This document shows positions 37,320-47,007 of a stretch of DNA of 64,000 bases, one piece after another (positions within the stretch are counted from its first letter, which is position 1; each line of letters starts with the position of its first letter). Source of the DNA: Candidatus Thalassospirochaeta sargassi. GTDB taxonomy: Bacteria > Spirochaetota > Spirochaetia > UBA9216. Both the position numbers and the translations under genes were made by a program. The notes under the pieces were generated by a model. It did no database searches. It was not told the DNA's origin and saw only the letters and a program-made list of their open reading frames with translations. The stretch is taken from positions 1 through 64,000 of the forward strand of contig JAQQAL010000021.1 of assembly GCA_028532855.1 (NCBI GenBank), in the 5' to 3' direction.

Positions 37320-38087
37320 TTAGTTAAAAATCGAATCAAAAAAACCGAGCATTGAATCCCAGGCCATTTCAGCTTCTTTCTCATAGTAGGAGGATCCTGC
37401 AGGATTGGTAAAGTTGTGGGCTTTCACATTATCATAGATGATATAGGTATAATCAGCTCCACTGGCCTTCATTTCATTTTCAAAAGCTGTTTGTTTTTCA
37501 AGAGGGGCTACAGGATCCATATCACCCTGAATTGCCAGTATCTTTGTATTGATGTCTCCGCTCTTAGCTGTCAGCCCTGTATTGAGGGATGAGTGGAATC
37601 CCACAACACCGTTAATGTCAGTTCCCATCCTGGCCATATTCAATACAATTCCCCCTCCAAAACAATAACCGATTGCCGCAATGTTATTATCGTCCGTGTA
37701 CTTATGACCTTTTATTATATCAAGAGCTGCATTGAAACGTTTGCTTATCAGGTCGAAATCTGAACCAACCCGCCTGGAAATGGAGGCTGCATCTGAGCGG
37801 GGAACCTCTTTTCCATCCCCATACATATCCAGCGCAAATGCAACATAACCTTCTTTTGCAAGATCCATAGCTCTTTTTTTGGCATAATCGTTTATGCCCT
37901 GCCATTCATGTACAACCAGAATGCCCGGTCTTTTTCCCTGGATAGAAGAATCATAGGTCAATAACCCCTTAAAAGATTGTCCATCAACAATATATTCGAT
38001 CTCTTCGCTAATGATGGAATCTACGGCAAAAGCTGAAGAAAGCGGCACTATTGAAATCAACATTAAAATAATCAAAAAATATTTCAT
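37320..38087 (-). CDS. Dienelactone hydrolase family protein with signal peptide
   Basis: GILVVHEWQGINDYAKKRAMDLAKEGYVAFALDMYG; IGYCFGGGIVLNMA; N-term MKYFLIILMLISIVPLSSAFAVDS. Confidence 0.92.
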   Translation of the reverse strand: MKYFLIILMLISIVPLSSAFAVDSIISEEIEYIVDGQSFKGLLTYDSSIQGKRPGILVVHEWQGINDYAKKRAMDLAKEGYVAFALDMYGDGKEVPRSDAASISRRVGSDFDLISKRFNAALDIIKGHKYTDDNNIAAIGYCFGGGIVLNMARMGTDINGVVGFHSSLNTGLTAKSGDINTKILAIQGDMDPVAPLEKQTAFENEMKASGADYTYIIYDNVKAHNFTNPAGSSYYEKEAEMAWDSMLGFFDSIFN

Positions 38088-38559
38088 AATCGGTCCTTAT
38101 CAGTTTGTTAGGTGCTCCTAACTCTGTATAGTAGAAATATAATATATGTAATTTATAAAATCAAATAATTATTGAAGAAACTTTTTAAGTATCAGGGCTC
38201 TGGTCCCGGTTTACAAATCCGGACTGACAATTGAATACGCCATAAAAATCAGCAATGCCGCCGGTTATCCAGGATAGACCCTCATTTCATTTATCTTCAA
38301 AGATCCGAAAAATTGCGAACCCTTAAGTTTTCTGTCCCGCTCATATACGAAAAGCAGATTAGCCCGCATTGACTACACAAAAGGGGAAGTGCTAATATTT
38401 TTCCGGAGCCTATAACCAATTCTGAAAAAATTCAATCAGCGCTTCTGGCAGCCGATTACGTTAACCCAGAAGGCTCACTTGCCGCAATCCATTTTACAGT
38501 CTGGATTGTTGATATATGACGGATGCTGAACACTGACAAAATACAGGAAAAATATCATA

Positions 38560-39783
38560 ATGAAGAGCCCCAAAAACGAGAACGAATACAGACCTGCTGA
38601 AGCAATTCTCAGCGACCCCTCCAATCCATTCGCTCATTACACCGTCAAAGTACGCCTGCCGGCCATAATCGACCGGGTTATTGAAGACAATCCAGATATA
38701 GGGGCCCACTCAGTAAAAGCCTTGAAGAAACTCAGACAGGATCTGTTGAACAACATGCCTATGCGCATGTTTGCCCCGCCTGCACCGGATTATGAACAGT
38801 GGTCATCATACTTCAAAGACCACGAACAGCGTCTTGGTCACAGCGCAACATGGCAGCATGCAGAATGGTTTTTCCTGGAGCACTTCTTTTTCCGGAGTAT
38901 ATTGTCTGCTGTGGACTACTGGAAAACCGGGCTTGATCCGTTCCGATCGGCAAAGACACGCGAACTAAACGCTTTGCAGCACAAAAAACAGATAGATACA
39001 ATACTGTCTTCACGCAGTAATCCGTTGCATATTGATGTTCTCGCCGACGACTTCACCCACAGGCTATCCTTTGGTTTGTGGGGGAATCAGATCGATCTAA
39101 GCCATGATGAATCTCAGGCACATGCTGCTGAACGTCAAACGACTTTACTGACTGCTAACAACCTCATTGTTGATGATACCGCTTCAATATGCAGGCTGGC
39201 TTTACAGGCGTCAAAGCCAATCCATATCGTATGCGACAACGCAGGAACTGAGCTTACTGCAGACCTTTGCATAGCTGACTGGTTTATAAAAAACAGATCA
39301 ATTAAGGTTTATCTGCATGTCAAGGAACAACCGACCTACGTAAGTGACGCTACTGAGAATGATGTTGAAGATCTTATTAAAATGCTCGGATCAACAGCCG
39401 GGCCTCGAGCGCGGCTTGAGTTTGCTGATCGCCTCATTGAAGCGAAGGAATCTGGTAATCTGATGGTCAAACCGGAAATTTTCTGGAACAGTCCGCTTTT
39501 TTTCAATTCACTTCCGGAGAGGATACAGCAGGCATTTTCGGACGCCGGTATAATCTTTATAAAGGGTGATATGAATTACCGCAGGCTGCTTTCAGACAGG
39601 ATCGTACCTGCTGCCGACCCGCTATCACATTGGGCGGCCCACTTACCCGCCCCCGCAGTTATACTGCGAACTATGAAAAGCGACCCCGTTGCAGGAGTCT
39701 CTTCCGTCCGCCTGGATTCCCTGGAAAAAGAGCATCCGGACTGGCGAACATCCGGAAGGCACGGCTTAATCCAATTGCTATGA
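38560..39783 (+). CDS. DUF89/ARMT1-like damage-control phosphatase family protein
   Basis: LPAIIDRVIEDNPD...FFFRSILSAVDYWKTGLDPFRSAKTRELN...IVCDNAGTELTADLCIADWFI. Confidence 0.85.
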   Translation: MKSPKNENEYRPAEAILSDPSNPFAHYTVKVRLPAIIDRVIEDNPDIGAHSVKALKKLRQDLLNNMPMRMFAPPAPDYEQWSSYFKDHEQRLGHSATWQHAEWFFLEHFFFRSILSAVDYWKTGLDPFRSAKTRELNALQHKKQIDTILSSRSNPLHIDVLADDFTHRLSFGLWGNQIDLSHDESQAHAAERQTTLLTANNLIVDDTASICRLALQASKPIHIVCDNAGTELTADLCIADWFIKNRSIKVYLHVKEQPTYVSDATENDVEDLIKMLGSTAGPRARLEFADRLIEAKESGNLMVKPEIFWNSPLFFNSLPERIQQAFSDAGIIFIKGDMNYRRLLSDRIVPAADPLSHWAAHLPAPAVILRTMKSDPVAGVSSVRLDSLEKEHPDWRTSGRHGLIQLL

Positions 39784-39825
39784 AAACCGGTGACAAGAGA
39801 ATTATTACAATCTTTAATTCAATAA

Positions 39826-39957
<132 letters not shown>

Positions 39958-39969
39958 TCAAATGGGACA

Positions 39970-40000
39970 TAGCTTTTTGCAATTGAATTGCAAAAAGCTA
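39970..40000. repeat. 31-bp inverted repeat TAGCTTTTTGCAATT-G-AATTGCAAAAAGCTA
   Basis: 15-bp perfect arms around a single G, no T-run on either side. Confidence 0.8.
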
Positions 40001-40074
40001 AGAAATATACCTAAACATTGCAGGGTTTCGCGAACCTTAATTGACAGAGACAGCAACTTCTCCTATCATCAATT

Positions 40075-40650
40075 ATGAAAAAACGGCAACTGATGATCGT
40101 TCTGCTTTTAGCTGCGCTCTCCTCAGTCTCTCTTTATGCCCGGGAAAATGAAAAAAAGCTGTGCTATAAAATCTCATACTATGGTAATAATCTCTGGAAT
40201 CCGGGGTTTAACGCCGGATTGGAATACCCATATTCAACCAAAGAAATAACTGATCGAAAAGAAAGGACTGACATACTTCAGAGCGCTGTCTCCGTTGATC
40301 TGGCCTTTTATGCAGATCCCGGCAGTCATGCTGCAATCCTGCTTCATTCCGGATTAAAACTAAAGAAAATCACGGAGAATGCACTCGCTCTATATATTGG
40401 TTTCAGTCCGCTGGGAATATACCGCTCATTTCTTCCTGAAACCTATGATGTATCTGATGAATGGGCCGTAACCAGGGTTAACCTTCCAGGTCGCACTTAT
40501 TACGCCCCGAATATCTCTTTCGGAATCGAAAATCGATTATCCCGACCCCACCTTGATGCATGTTTTCTGGAAATGGAAGCTACCACCCTGGTTCCATACA
40601 ATACCTACGCAATGTTTTTACTGAACATAAAACTGGGAGTGAGACTATAG
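40075..40650 (+). CDS. Exported protein of unknown function (possible outer-membrane/beta-rich)
   Basis: 191-aa ORF with signal peptide MKKRQLMIVLLLAALSSVSLYA. Confidence 0.6.
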   Translation: MKKRQLMIVLLLAALSSVSLYARENEKKLCYKISYYGNNLWNPGFNAGLEYPYSTKEITDRKERTDILQSAVSVDLAFYADPGSHAAILLHSGLKLKKITENALALYIGFSPLGIYRSFLPETYDVSDEWAVTRVNLPGRTYYAPNISFGIENRLSRPHLDACFLEMEATTLVPYNTYAMFLLNIKLGVRL

Positions 40651-40654
40651 ATCT

Positions 40655-41689
40655 ATGAAACGCATGAAAAAGATGCTTCCAGTTATTATGGCTCTTCTAA
40701 TAAGCGCATGCTCCAGCCCGGAAATCAATCGTATTGACGAAACTATCTATCTGCGATATCAGGGTGCTGATATGCCCGCCTATGTTCATGGCAGTCTTAT
40801 AAACAATACTATTCTTGTGGTTCTTCATGGAGCAGGCTCCTTCGGACTCTCCTTCCGGGATGAGGGATTTAAATCCTTACTGGAGAAGGACTATCTTATA
40901 GTCTACTTTGATCAACGCGGCCAGGGTATGTCCCAGGGCCATTACTCCACCCCTGATGATGTGGTTCTCGCCATGGCAAACGATGTCAATGCCCTGATAA
41001 AGGTCCTCAAGCAGCGCTATGGAAATGAGAACAAGTACTTCCTTATGGGGCACAGCTTCGGAGGAGCAGTGGGGAAACTTGCCCTATTGTCAAATGATCT
41101 CCAGACTGAACTGGCGGGCTGGATTTCTGTTTGCGGAGCACACGATTTTCCATCCATTGCGGCAGCACGGAAAATGCTGATTCTGGATATTGCACAAGAA
41201 CAGATCACCTCCGGAAACAGCATTTCGAAATGGGAGGAGCTGACAGAAGAACTTGAAAACCTGGATGCAGCGTCAGATGATGATTACACAAAAATCCTCC
41301 TTATAGCAGGAACAGCTATGGAGCTTTTGAAAAAAGATGATGTAGTAGCAGAGGTCGATTATTCCGACCAGCTAATCAATACAATCTTTATCAACAACCC
41401 CATTACCTGGCAGGTATCCCACCTCTTCAATAAACCGGTAAATATCGCTATAACAGAGGATTTTTCATTAACCGGCCGGTTAAGCGAGATCACCCTGCCC
41501 ACACTGCTGATCTATGGGAAATACGATATGAGTGTACCATACACTATCGGGGAAACTGCTATTGACGATCTTGGATCGACCAACAAGAGATTCATCCTGT
41601 TCGAAAACTCCATGCACCACCCCAACCATTCCGAATCGGAGTTATTCGCATCATCGTTGACGAATTTTATTCAAGAGGTGTCAGAATAG
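40655..41689 (+). CDS. Alpha/beta hydrolase, predicted lipoprotein
   Basis: MKRMKKMLPVIMALLISACSSPE lipobox; LHGAGSFGLSF; GHSFGGAVG. Confidence 0.88.
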   Translation: MKRMKKMLPVIMALLISACSSPEINRIDETIYLRYQGADMPAYVHGSLINNTILVVLHGAGSFGLSFRDEGFKSLLEKDYLIVYFDQRGQGMSQGHYSTPDDVVLAMANDVNALIKVLKQRYGNENKYFLMGHSFGGAVGKLALLSNDLQTELAGWISVCGAHDFPSIAAARKMLILDIAQEQITSGNSISKWEELTEELENLDAASDDDYTKILLIAGTAMELLKKDDVVAEVDYSDQLINTIFINNPITWQVSHLFNKPVNIAITEDFSLTGRLSEITLPTLLIYGKYDMSVPYTIGETAIDDLGSTNKRFILFENSMHHPNHSESELFASSLTNFIQEVSE

Positions 41690-41697
41690 TTCTGAGA

Positions 41698-42660
41698 TTA
41701 CATGTACCTGTCATAGTATTTGCAGTAGCTCGAATACATAAAATCCAGCGCATCTTTGCCAACACTTGTGTTCGGTGCGATCTGGTCAAAACCATGGAAA
41801 CACCCTTCGTAGATCCTGAATTCAGTCGGAATGCCGGCTTGCTTCAACTCTTCCACATATGCGGTGGTTTCATGAAGAAACGGATCAAGGCTACCTACGA
41901 AAGTGATGGTCGGAGGAAAGTCACTATAGTCGTGATTTCGAGCTGGAGACGCATATGCGGGAACCTCCGCCCCTTCCTTAATTATTCCGGCAAGATAAGA
42001 CTGCCAGCCGAACAAATTCGTCGCCGTGCCCCAGGCTGGAGATTCAATTTGTCGCGCAGGGTCAAAAGGCTGCCTGTCGTCTATCATCCCGTAGAGAGGC
42101 ATCTGGAATGCCACTGACATATCCATCGTATCCCGGGCTTTTAATGTTACCGCAGCCGTCAGACCTCCCCCTGCACTAGTACCCGCAATAATCAGTTTCC
42201 CCGGATTCACACCAATTGCGTCTCCATGGCCCCGGAGCCACAGTAATGTGTCGTAACAGTCATTGAAGCCGGCTGGAAACGGCTTGGTGAATGCCTTTCT
42301 GTAATCGGGAGCGACAACAACACATGGTCTTGCCCTTATAAAACCCTCAATCAAATCGGTATACATCTCTGGAAGCCCGGTAATATATCCGCCGCCATGA
42401 AGAAAAAGCATCACCGGCAAGTCCGGAGGGGCATCCGCAGGTTTAAAAATTATTGTGCGGATTCGGCATTCTCCGTCAGAACTTGGAACATAAATTTCCC
42501 TACAATCCAGACCGGACACAGTCCTTCCCCTCAACACCTTGTTGATTAGAAGATTCATCAGCCTGGTCGTAGTTTTTCTTCTCATGATTTTTTCTGTCAG
42601 GGATGCAGGCGTGTAATATCGTCTTAGATCCTTGTGCAGCATTTGCCTAGTTACTTTCAT
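41698..42660 (-). CDS. Alpha/beta hydrolase, hormone-sensitive-lipase family
   Basis: LFLHGGGYITG, GTSAGGGLTAAV, catalytic-tail GCFHGF. Confidence 0.92.
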   Translation of the reverse strand: MKVTRQMLHKDLRRYYTPASLTEKIMRRKTTTRLMNLLINKVLRGRTVSGLDCREIYVPSSDGECRIRTIIFKPADAPPDLPVMLFLHGGGYITGLPEMYTDLIEGFIRARPCVVVAPDYRKAFTKPFPAGFNDCYDTLLWLRGHGDAIGVNPGKLIIAGTSAGGGLTAAVTLKARDTMDMSVAFQMPLYGMIDDRQPFDPARQIESPAWGTATNLFGWQSYLAGIIKEGAEVPAYASPARNHDYSDFPPTITFVGSLDPFLHETTAYVEELKQAGIPTEFRIYEGCFHGFDQIAPNTSVGKDALDFMYSSYCKYYDRYM

Positions 42661-42674
42661 ATTTTATCTCTCTA

Positions 42675-44294
42675 TCAGCTTCGATCTCTAAGCAGTTCTC
42701 TGCCCACCATATCTGATGCAAGTTTAGCAGTAAGAATACAGGTAGGTAAGCCTGCCGGGCTGCCGGCCCATTGGCCAACCTTGAAAATATCGGGAAAAGC
42801 CGTCCTGACCGCTTTTTTCATATTCAGCATACTGCCCTTTACCGGAATAGGCTGATCAAAAGACCAACCCACAATTGCACCCTCTGAACTCCTCACCCTA
42901 TGCTGAATGGCAAGGGGGCTGGCAGCGAGGCTGAACAAAAGCTTATCTTTAAGCCCGGGGTATACCGAAGCATCAAGTACATCAATCATCTCCTTCTTCA
43001 TGAAACCTACAAACTCATCCGACCAGCCCTTCTCTTCCAGCCTTTTTACAAGTGCGTAATCTAACAGACAACTTGCAATAATCCCGGTCTTGCCGGGAGG
43101 CGCTGTCCCCGGATCATTGAGAACCGGGATAGAAATCTCGTAGGTATTCAATCGACAGAATCGCGCTGCCCAGTCCAGTACATCTGATTTCCGGAGATCA
43201 TCTTTGTTGTCCAGCATTCCCCTGAATTCCCCTCTTTGAATATCATTTAAACCTTCCTTTGAGGGTGTATAAAAGAAATGTCCGTGCGAAATATTTCTAA
43301 AAAACTCCGGCTCCATATCAACTGCCATAAAAACTGAGAAAACAGATTCAGCACCCCTGCTTCCCAGTATTTTTTTCTTATCAGCCTCTATTGGAGCAGA
43401 GACACTGGATTCAAGATTATCTAAATCAACAATGCTATATAGTTGTTTTAGATCGGCAGCCCAGATCAGCTTATCGTATTTATATATTGAACCATTCTGA
43501 TCTGTTACAGACTTCTTAATAAAATCCACTGCTATGATATCAGTATCAGGCAGAAACTCTCCCCCGGAATCAAGAAGAGCCTCCTTTATCTTTAAGGGAA
43601 GTTGACCCGTACCTCCTCTGGGATAATAATAATCGATATATAATGCGAAATAACTCATAGCAAAAAAAGCCGGGGTTTTAATAAAAAAATGCTGACTTAT
43701 AATATCATTCAGGGAACGGTTTTTTATTATCTTCTTAAGGAAATCTTCTACAGGGATCTGCATTTTCACAATTGCCCTTATAGTTCCTATAAGCTTGAAC
43801 AGCCAGGGTAGCAAACCCTTGATAAAATACCATTTGTCTCTTTTTTTATCTTTAAAAAATGGACTGTCACTTCCAAAAAGAATATTCATATGATTTTTCA
43901 TATCCTGGATCACGTTAACAACATTATCTACATCCTGAATACTTTCAGGGTAAATTCTTTTAAGCTGTTTTTCATAATCAATGAGGCTTTCGTCAGTTTC
44001 CACATGGATAATATCATCTTCAATGCCCAATGAAATTTTGCTCTCGAGCATTTCAAGGTCAATGTCCAGTTCTTTGATCATGGGTAGGATCATCCCGGCG
44101 TTCTCAATAGCCCTGATTCCTCCATCAAAGAGAAATCCATCCCTGACAAAGGAATTTACAAGACCGCCGCATTCACCATTTTTTTCAATGAGCGTCACAT
44201 CAAAACCTTTTTTCGACAGATATGCGGATGATATCAGGCCAGACATACCCCCACCAACAATCAGGATTTTCTTTTTCTGATCTTTAGTTTTCAT
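42675..44294 (-). CDS. Phytoene desaturase/CrtI-like FAD-dependent oxidoreductase
   Basis: ILIVGGGMSGLISSAYLSKKGFDVTLIEKNGECGGLVNSF; start MKTKDQKKK at 44294 within ORF 42675..44336. Confidence 0.85.
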   Translation of the reverse strand: MKTKDQKKKILIVGGGMSGLISSAYLSKKGFDVTLIEKNGECGGLVNSFVRDGFLFDGGIRAIENAGMILPMIKELDIDLEMLESKISLGIEDDIIHVETDESLIDYEKQLKRIYPESIQDVDNVVNVIQDMKNHMNILFGSDSPFFKDKKRDKWYFIKGLLPWLFKLIGTIRAIVKMQIPVEDFLKKIIKNRSLNDIISQHFFIKTPAFFAMSYFALYIDYYYPRGGTGQLPLKIKEALLDSGGEFLPDTDIIAVDFIKKSVTDQNGSIYKYDKLIWAADLKQLYSIVDLDNLESSVSAPIEADKKKILGSRGAESVFSVFMAVDMEPEFFRNISHGHFFYTPSKEGLNDIQRGEFRGMLDNKDDLRKSDVLDWAARFCRLNTYEISIPVLNDPGTAPPGKTGIIASCLLDYALVKRLEEKGWSDEFVGFMKKEMIDVLDASVYPGLKDKLLFSLAASPLAIQHRVRSSEGAIVGWSFDQPIPVKGSMLNMKKAVRTAFPDIFKVGQWAGSPAGLPTCILTAKLASDMVGRELLRDRS

Positions 44295-44370
44295 ACTGCA
44301 GATTATTGTAGTACAGAAAAACGGGTTTGGAAACAAAGGAATGATTTAATTCATTTGTGCATACAGCATT

Positions 44371-44958
44371 TTAACCGGATAGAATCTCAAGATTTGAGCT
44401 TAGAACATCTCCTGAAAAAAGAACCTGTAAGGCATTCTCTATATTAGCGCTGGCTAATCCGGGCAAAAGATCTTCCCTGAGAGCTCCGGCCAGCAATCCT
44501 ATGTTCTGTAGTCTCACATCAGGAAGATTCTCTGTCAGGATCTCATATACGGATGAAGTTCTATTTTCAGCCTCAGTCTTAATCAACGCCTCTGTAACCT
44601 CTTTCTCATCCCCTATTCTCACATTAAGACTCTGCCAGGAGGTGTTATAGTAGATGAGAACTCCGCCCGGCTTGAGGTAAGTTACCAAAGCCCTGTATGC
44701 CTCCGTTCGCTCAAGACAGACTGCAATATCTGCAGTTCCGGGTTCTATCAGCGGACTGCCGGCGGGGCCCCCTATCCTAAGATGAGACTCCACTTTTCCT
44801 CCACGCTGAGCAAGGCCGTGGGTATCAACGCCTTTAACCTCGTATCCGGCATCATCATAGGCCCGGATAAGTACTTCACTCAGAACACCAATACCCTGAC
44901 CCCCGACACCGCTCATATAAATATTAAGACTCAAATTCTTCAATTCTGTATTATTCAT
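44371..44958 (-). CDS. iorB: Indolepyruvate:ferredoxin oxidoreductase beta subunit-like
   Basis: YMSGVGGQGIGVLSEVLIRA...GLAQRGGKVESHLRIGG; start MNNTEL at 44958 overlaps the iorA stop. Confidence 0.85.
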   Translation of the reverse strand: MNNTELKNLSLNIYMSGVGGQGIGVLSEVLIRAYDDAGYEVKGVDTHGLAQRGGKVESHLRIGGPAGSPLIEPGTADIAVCLERTEAYRALVTYLKPGGVLIYYNTSWQSLNVRIGDEKEVTEALIKTEAENRTSSVYEILTENLPDVRLQNIGLLAGALREDLLPGLASANIENALQVLFSGDVLSSNLEILSG

Positions 44959-46843
44959 GCTCAGCCTCATTTTTCTTTTTAATACCAATTGCCGAAACAG
45001 GACAAACCTGTACGCACGAACCATCACCAATGCAGAGTTCTTTATTTACACTGATACTTCCGGTCTCTTTATTTACCATAAAAGACGGACAGCCGAATAC
45101 TTTTATGCAGGCTTCAATATTTTTACATTTCGCAGGATCAATACCTGCCTGTCTGTCGGGAGTGATTCCTCTATGCCGGTTTTCCCTTGTGAATTTTAAC
45201 ATGCATGGATGCCTGGCTATTGCAACACTGAAGCCCTTTACAGCAAGCGCATCATCAACCGCCTTTGTGAGGCTGCTCTGGCTGTAAGTATCAACCTCGT
45301 AGACTGCTTCTACACCAAGACCTTCAAGCACAGCCTTGATTGAAATCTTCTTTTTACCTGACTCGCTATCTGCTTTACTCCCGGCATGGTCCTGATGCCC
45401 GGTCATTGCGGTAGTCCCGTTCTCCATGACAATGAGGGTTATATCATGATTATTTCTTACTGCATTTATTATGCCGGGTAATCCTGCATGGAAAAAGGTT
45501 GAATCTCCCAGAATAGTTACTATTCGTCGTGTTCTGTTAAAAAGCGACAGACCTGCGCCCGTTCCGTTTGAATGTCCCATGCTAAGAAGAACTTTTCCAA
45601 ATTCATACGGACGCATATACCCCAGGGTATGGCAGCCGATATCAGCAACGGTGATATCATCCTCTTTCAATGCTTTTTTTATTGCGTAAAATGCTGAACG
45701 ATGACCACAGCCGGGACACAGCTGAGCAGGACGCGGCTTAATTTCAGTTAATGCGGACAGGGGTACTGCAGGGCTTTTAAGCCCAAGCTCCGGCCACTTC
45801 GAATTAATAAAATGCCTGAGGTTCTGCTGATTCAATTCGCCTATAAAATCATCAGGTTCAGTTTTACCGATAATTTTCAGCTTAAGCCCCCGGTCAAATG
45901 CAGCAGCCTTGACTTCCTTTTCAATAAAATCATCAAGCTCCTCAATGATAAGGACCTCATCATGGTTCTCACAGAAATCACAAATAAACGAGAGAGGAAG
46001 AGGCCAGACCATCCCGATAGTAAGGACATCAGGTTTATCCTCAATTTCCGACAGGAGGTCGGATAATGATAATGAGGGCAGTCCGCAGATAATTATTCCT
46101 TTTGACGCATTCCTGTCTGTCAAATAATTAAAGCGGGAATTTTCAGACCTCTCTCTGATCTTTCCAAGCTTCAGGATAGAGCGCTTCTTCATCGGAGCAA
46201 CAGCAGAGGTAAGGGGAATGTATTCACCAAAGTCCGGATCAAAAGACGGCCCCCTCCCGGATCTCACAATTGTTCTATCTCCAAAGCTCACCCTGCTTTT
46301 GGCGTGGCAGACATGGGTTGTCATCCTAAGAAATACCGGCATTTTATTTTCTACCGATATTTCTACCGCTTCGATAAACATCTCATAAACCTGCTGCGGG
46401 TCTGCCGGTTCCAGTACTGGAATATTTGTCATTCTGGCAAAATGCCTGTTATCCTGCTCATTCTGTGATGAATTAGCCCCCGGGTCATCCCCGAGAATAA
46501 TTACAAGGCCTCCTTGAGGTTCAAGCAGTGAAAACTGTACAACTGAATCGGACGCTACATTCAGCCCTACGCTCTTAAAAAAGACAACCGATAAACGTCC
46601 GTTTAAAGAAGCGCCGAAAGCTACCTCGGCAGCGACCTTCTCATTTGTAGAATATTCAAAATAAAACGGTGATTCATACTTAAGAACAGCCCTTGCCGCC
46701 TCAGCTATTTCGGGGGTCGGCGAACCGGGATATGTTGTTACAACCTCAACCCCGGCTTCTATCATAGCGCGAACAACTGCAGCATTTCCCATCATTATAT
46801 CTGAAAACGGTTCCTTCTCTAATAATATCTTACCAATATCCAA
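44951..46843 (-). CDS. iorA: Indolepyruvate:ferredoxin oxidoreductase alpha subunit-like
   Basis: TTYPGSPTPEIAEA; CPGCGHRSAFYAI; ILGDSTFFHAGLPGIINAV; C-terminal ferredoxin CIGDGSCVQVCPVSAI. Confidence 0.92.
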   Translation of the reverse strand: MDIGKILLEKEPFSDIMMGNAAVVRAMIEAGVEVVTTYPGSPTPEIAEAARAVLKYESPFYFEYSTNEKVAAEVAFGASLNGRLSVVFFKSVGLNVASDSVVQFSLLEPQGGLVIILGDDPGANSSQNEQDNRHFARMTNIPVLEPADPQQVYEMFIEAVEISVENKMPVFLRMTTHVCHAKSRVSFGDRTIVRSGRGPSFDPDFGEYIPLTSAVAPMKKRSILKLGKIRERSENSRFNYLTDRNASKGIIICGLPSLSLSDLLSEIEDKPDVLTIGMVWPLPLSFICDFCENHDEVLIIEELDDFIEKEVKAAAFDRGLKLKIIGKTEPDDFIGELNQQNLRHFINSKWPELGLKSPAVPLSALTEIKPRPAQLCPGCGHRSAFYAIKKALKEDDITVADIGCHTLGYMRPYEFGKVLLSMGHSNGTGAGLSLFNRTRRIVTILGDSTFFHAGLPGIINAVRNNHDITLIVMENGTTAMTGHQDHAGSKADSESGKKKISIKAVLEGLGVEAVYEVDTYSQSSLTKAVDDALAVKGFSVAIARHPCMLKFTRENRHRGITPDRQAGIDPAKCKNIEACIKVFGCPSFMVNKETGSISVNKELCIGDGSCVQVCPVSAIGIKKKNEAEHE

Positions 46844-47007
46844 TTTAGAGATCCTCCTTTTATATAAGACATATTATAACCCGGAAAACTCAATAACAAA
46901 ACTTGGTGTTTTTATTATACTTTCCGGCTTCAGATTCATCACAGCTGATAGTTTAATTGAGAGTATACCTATCATAATTACACAAATATCGTTACACTCA
47001 TTCAAGA

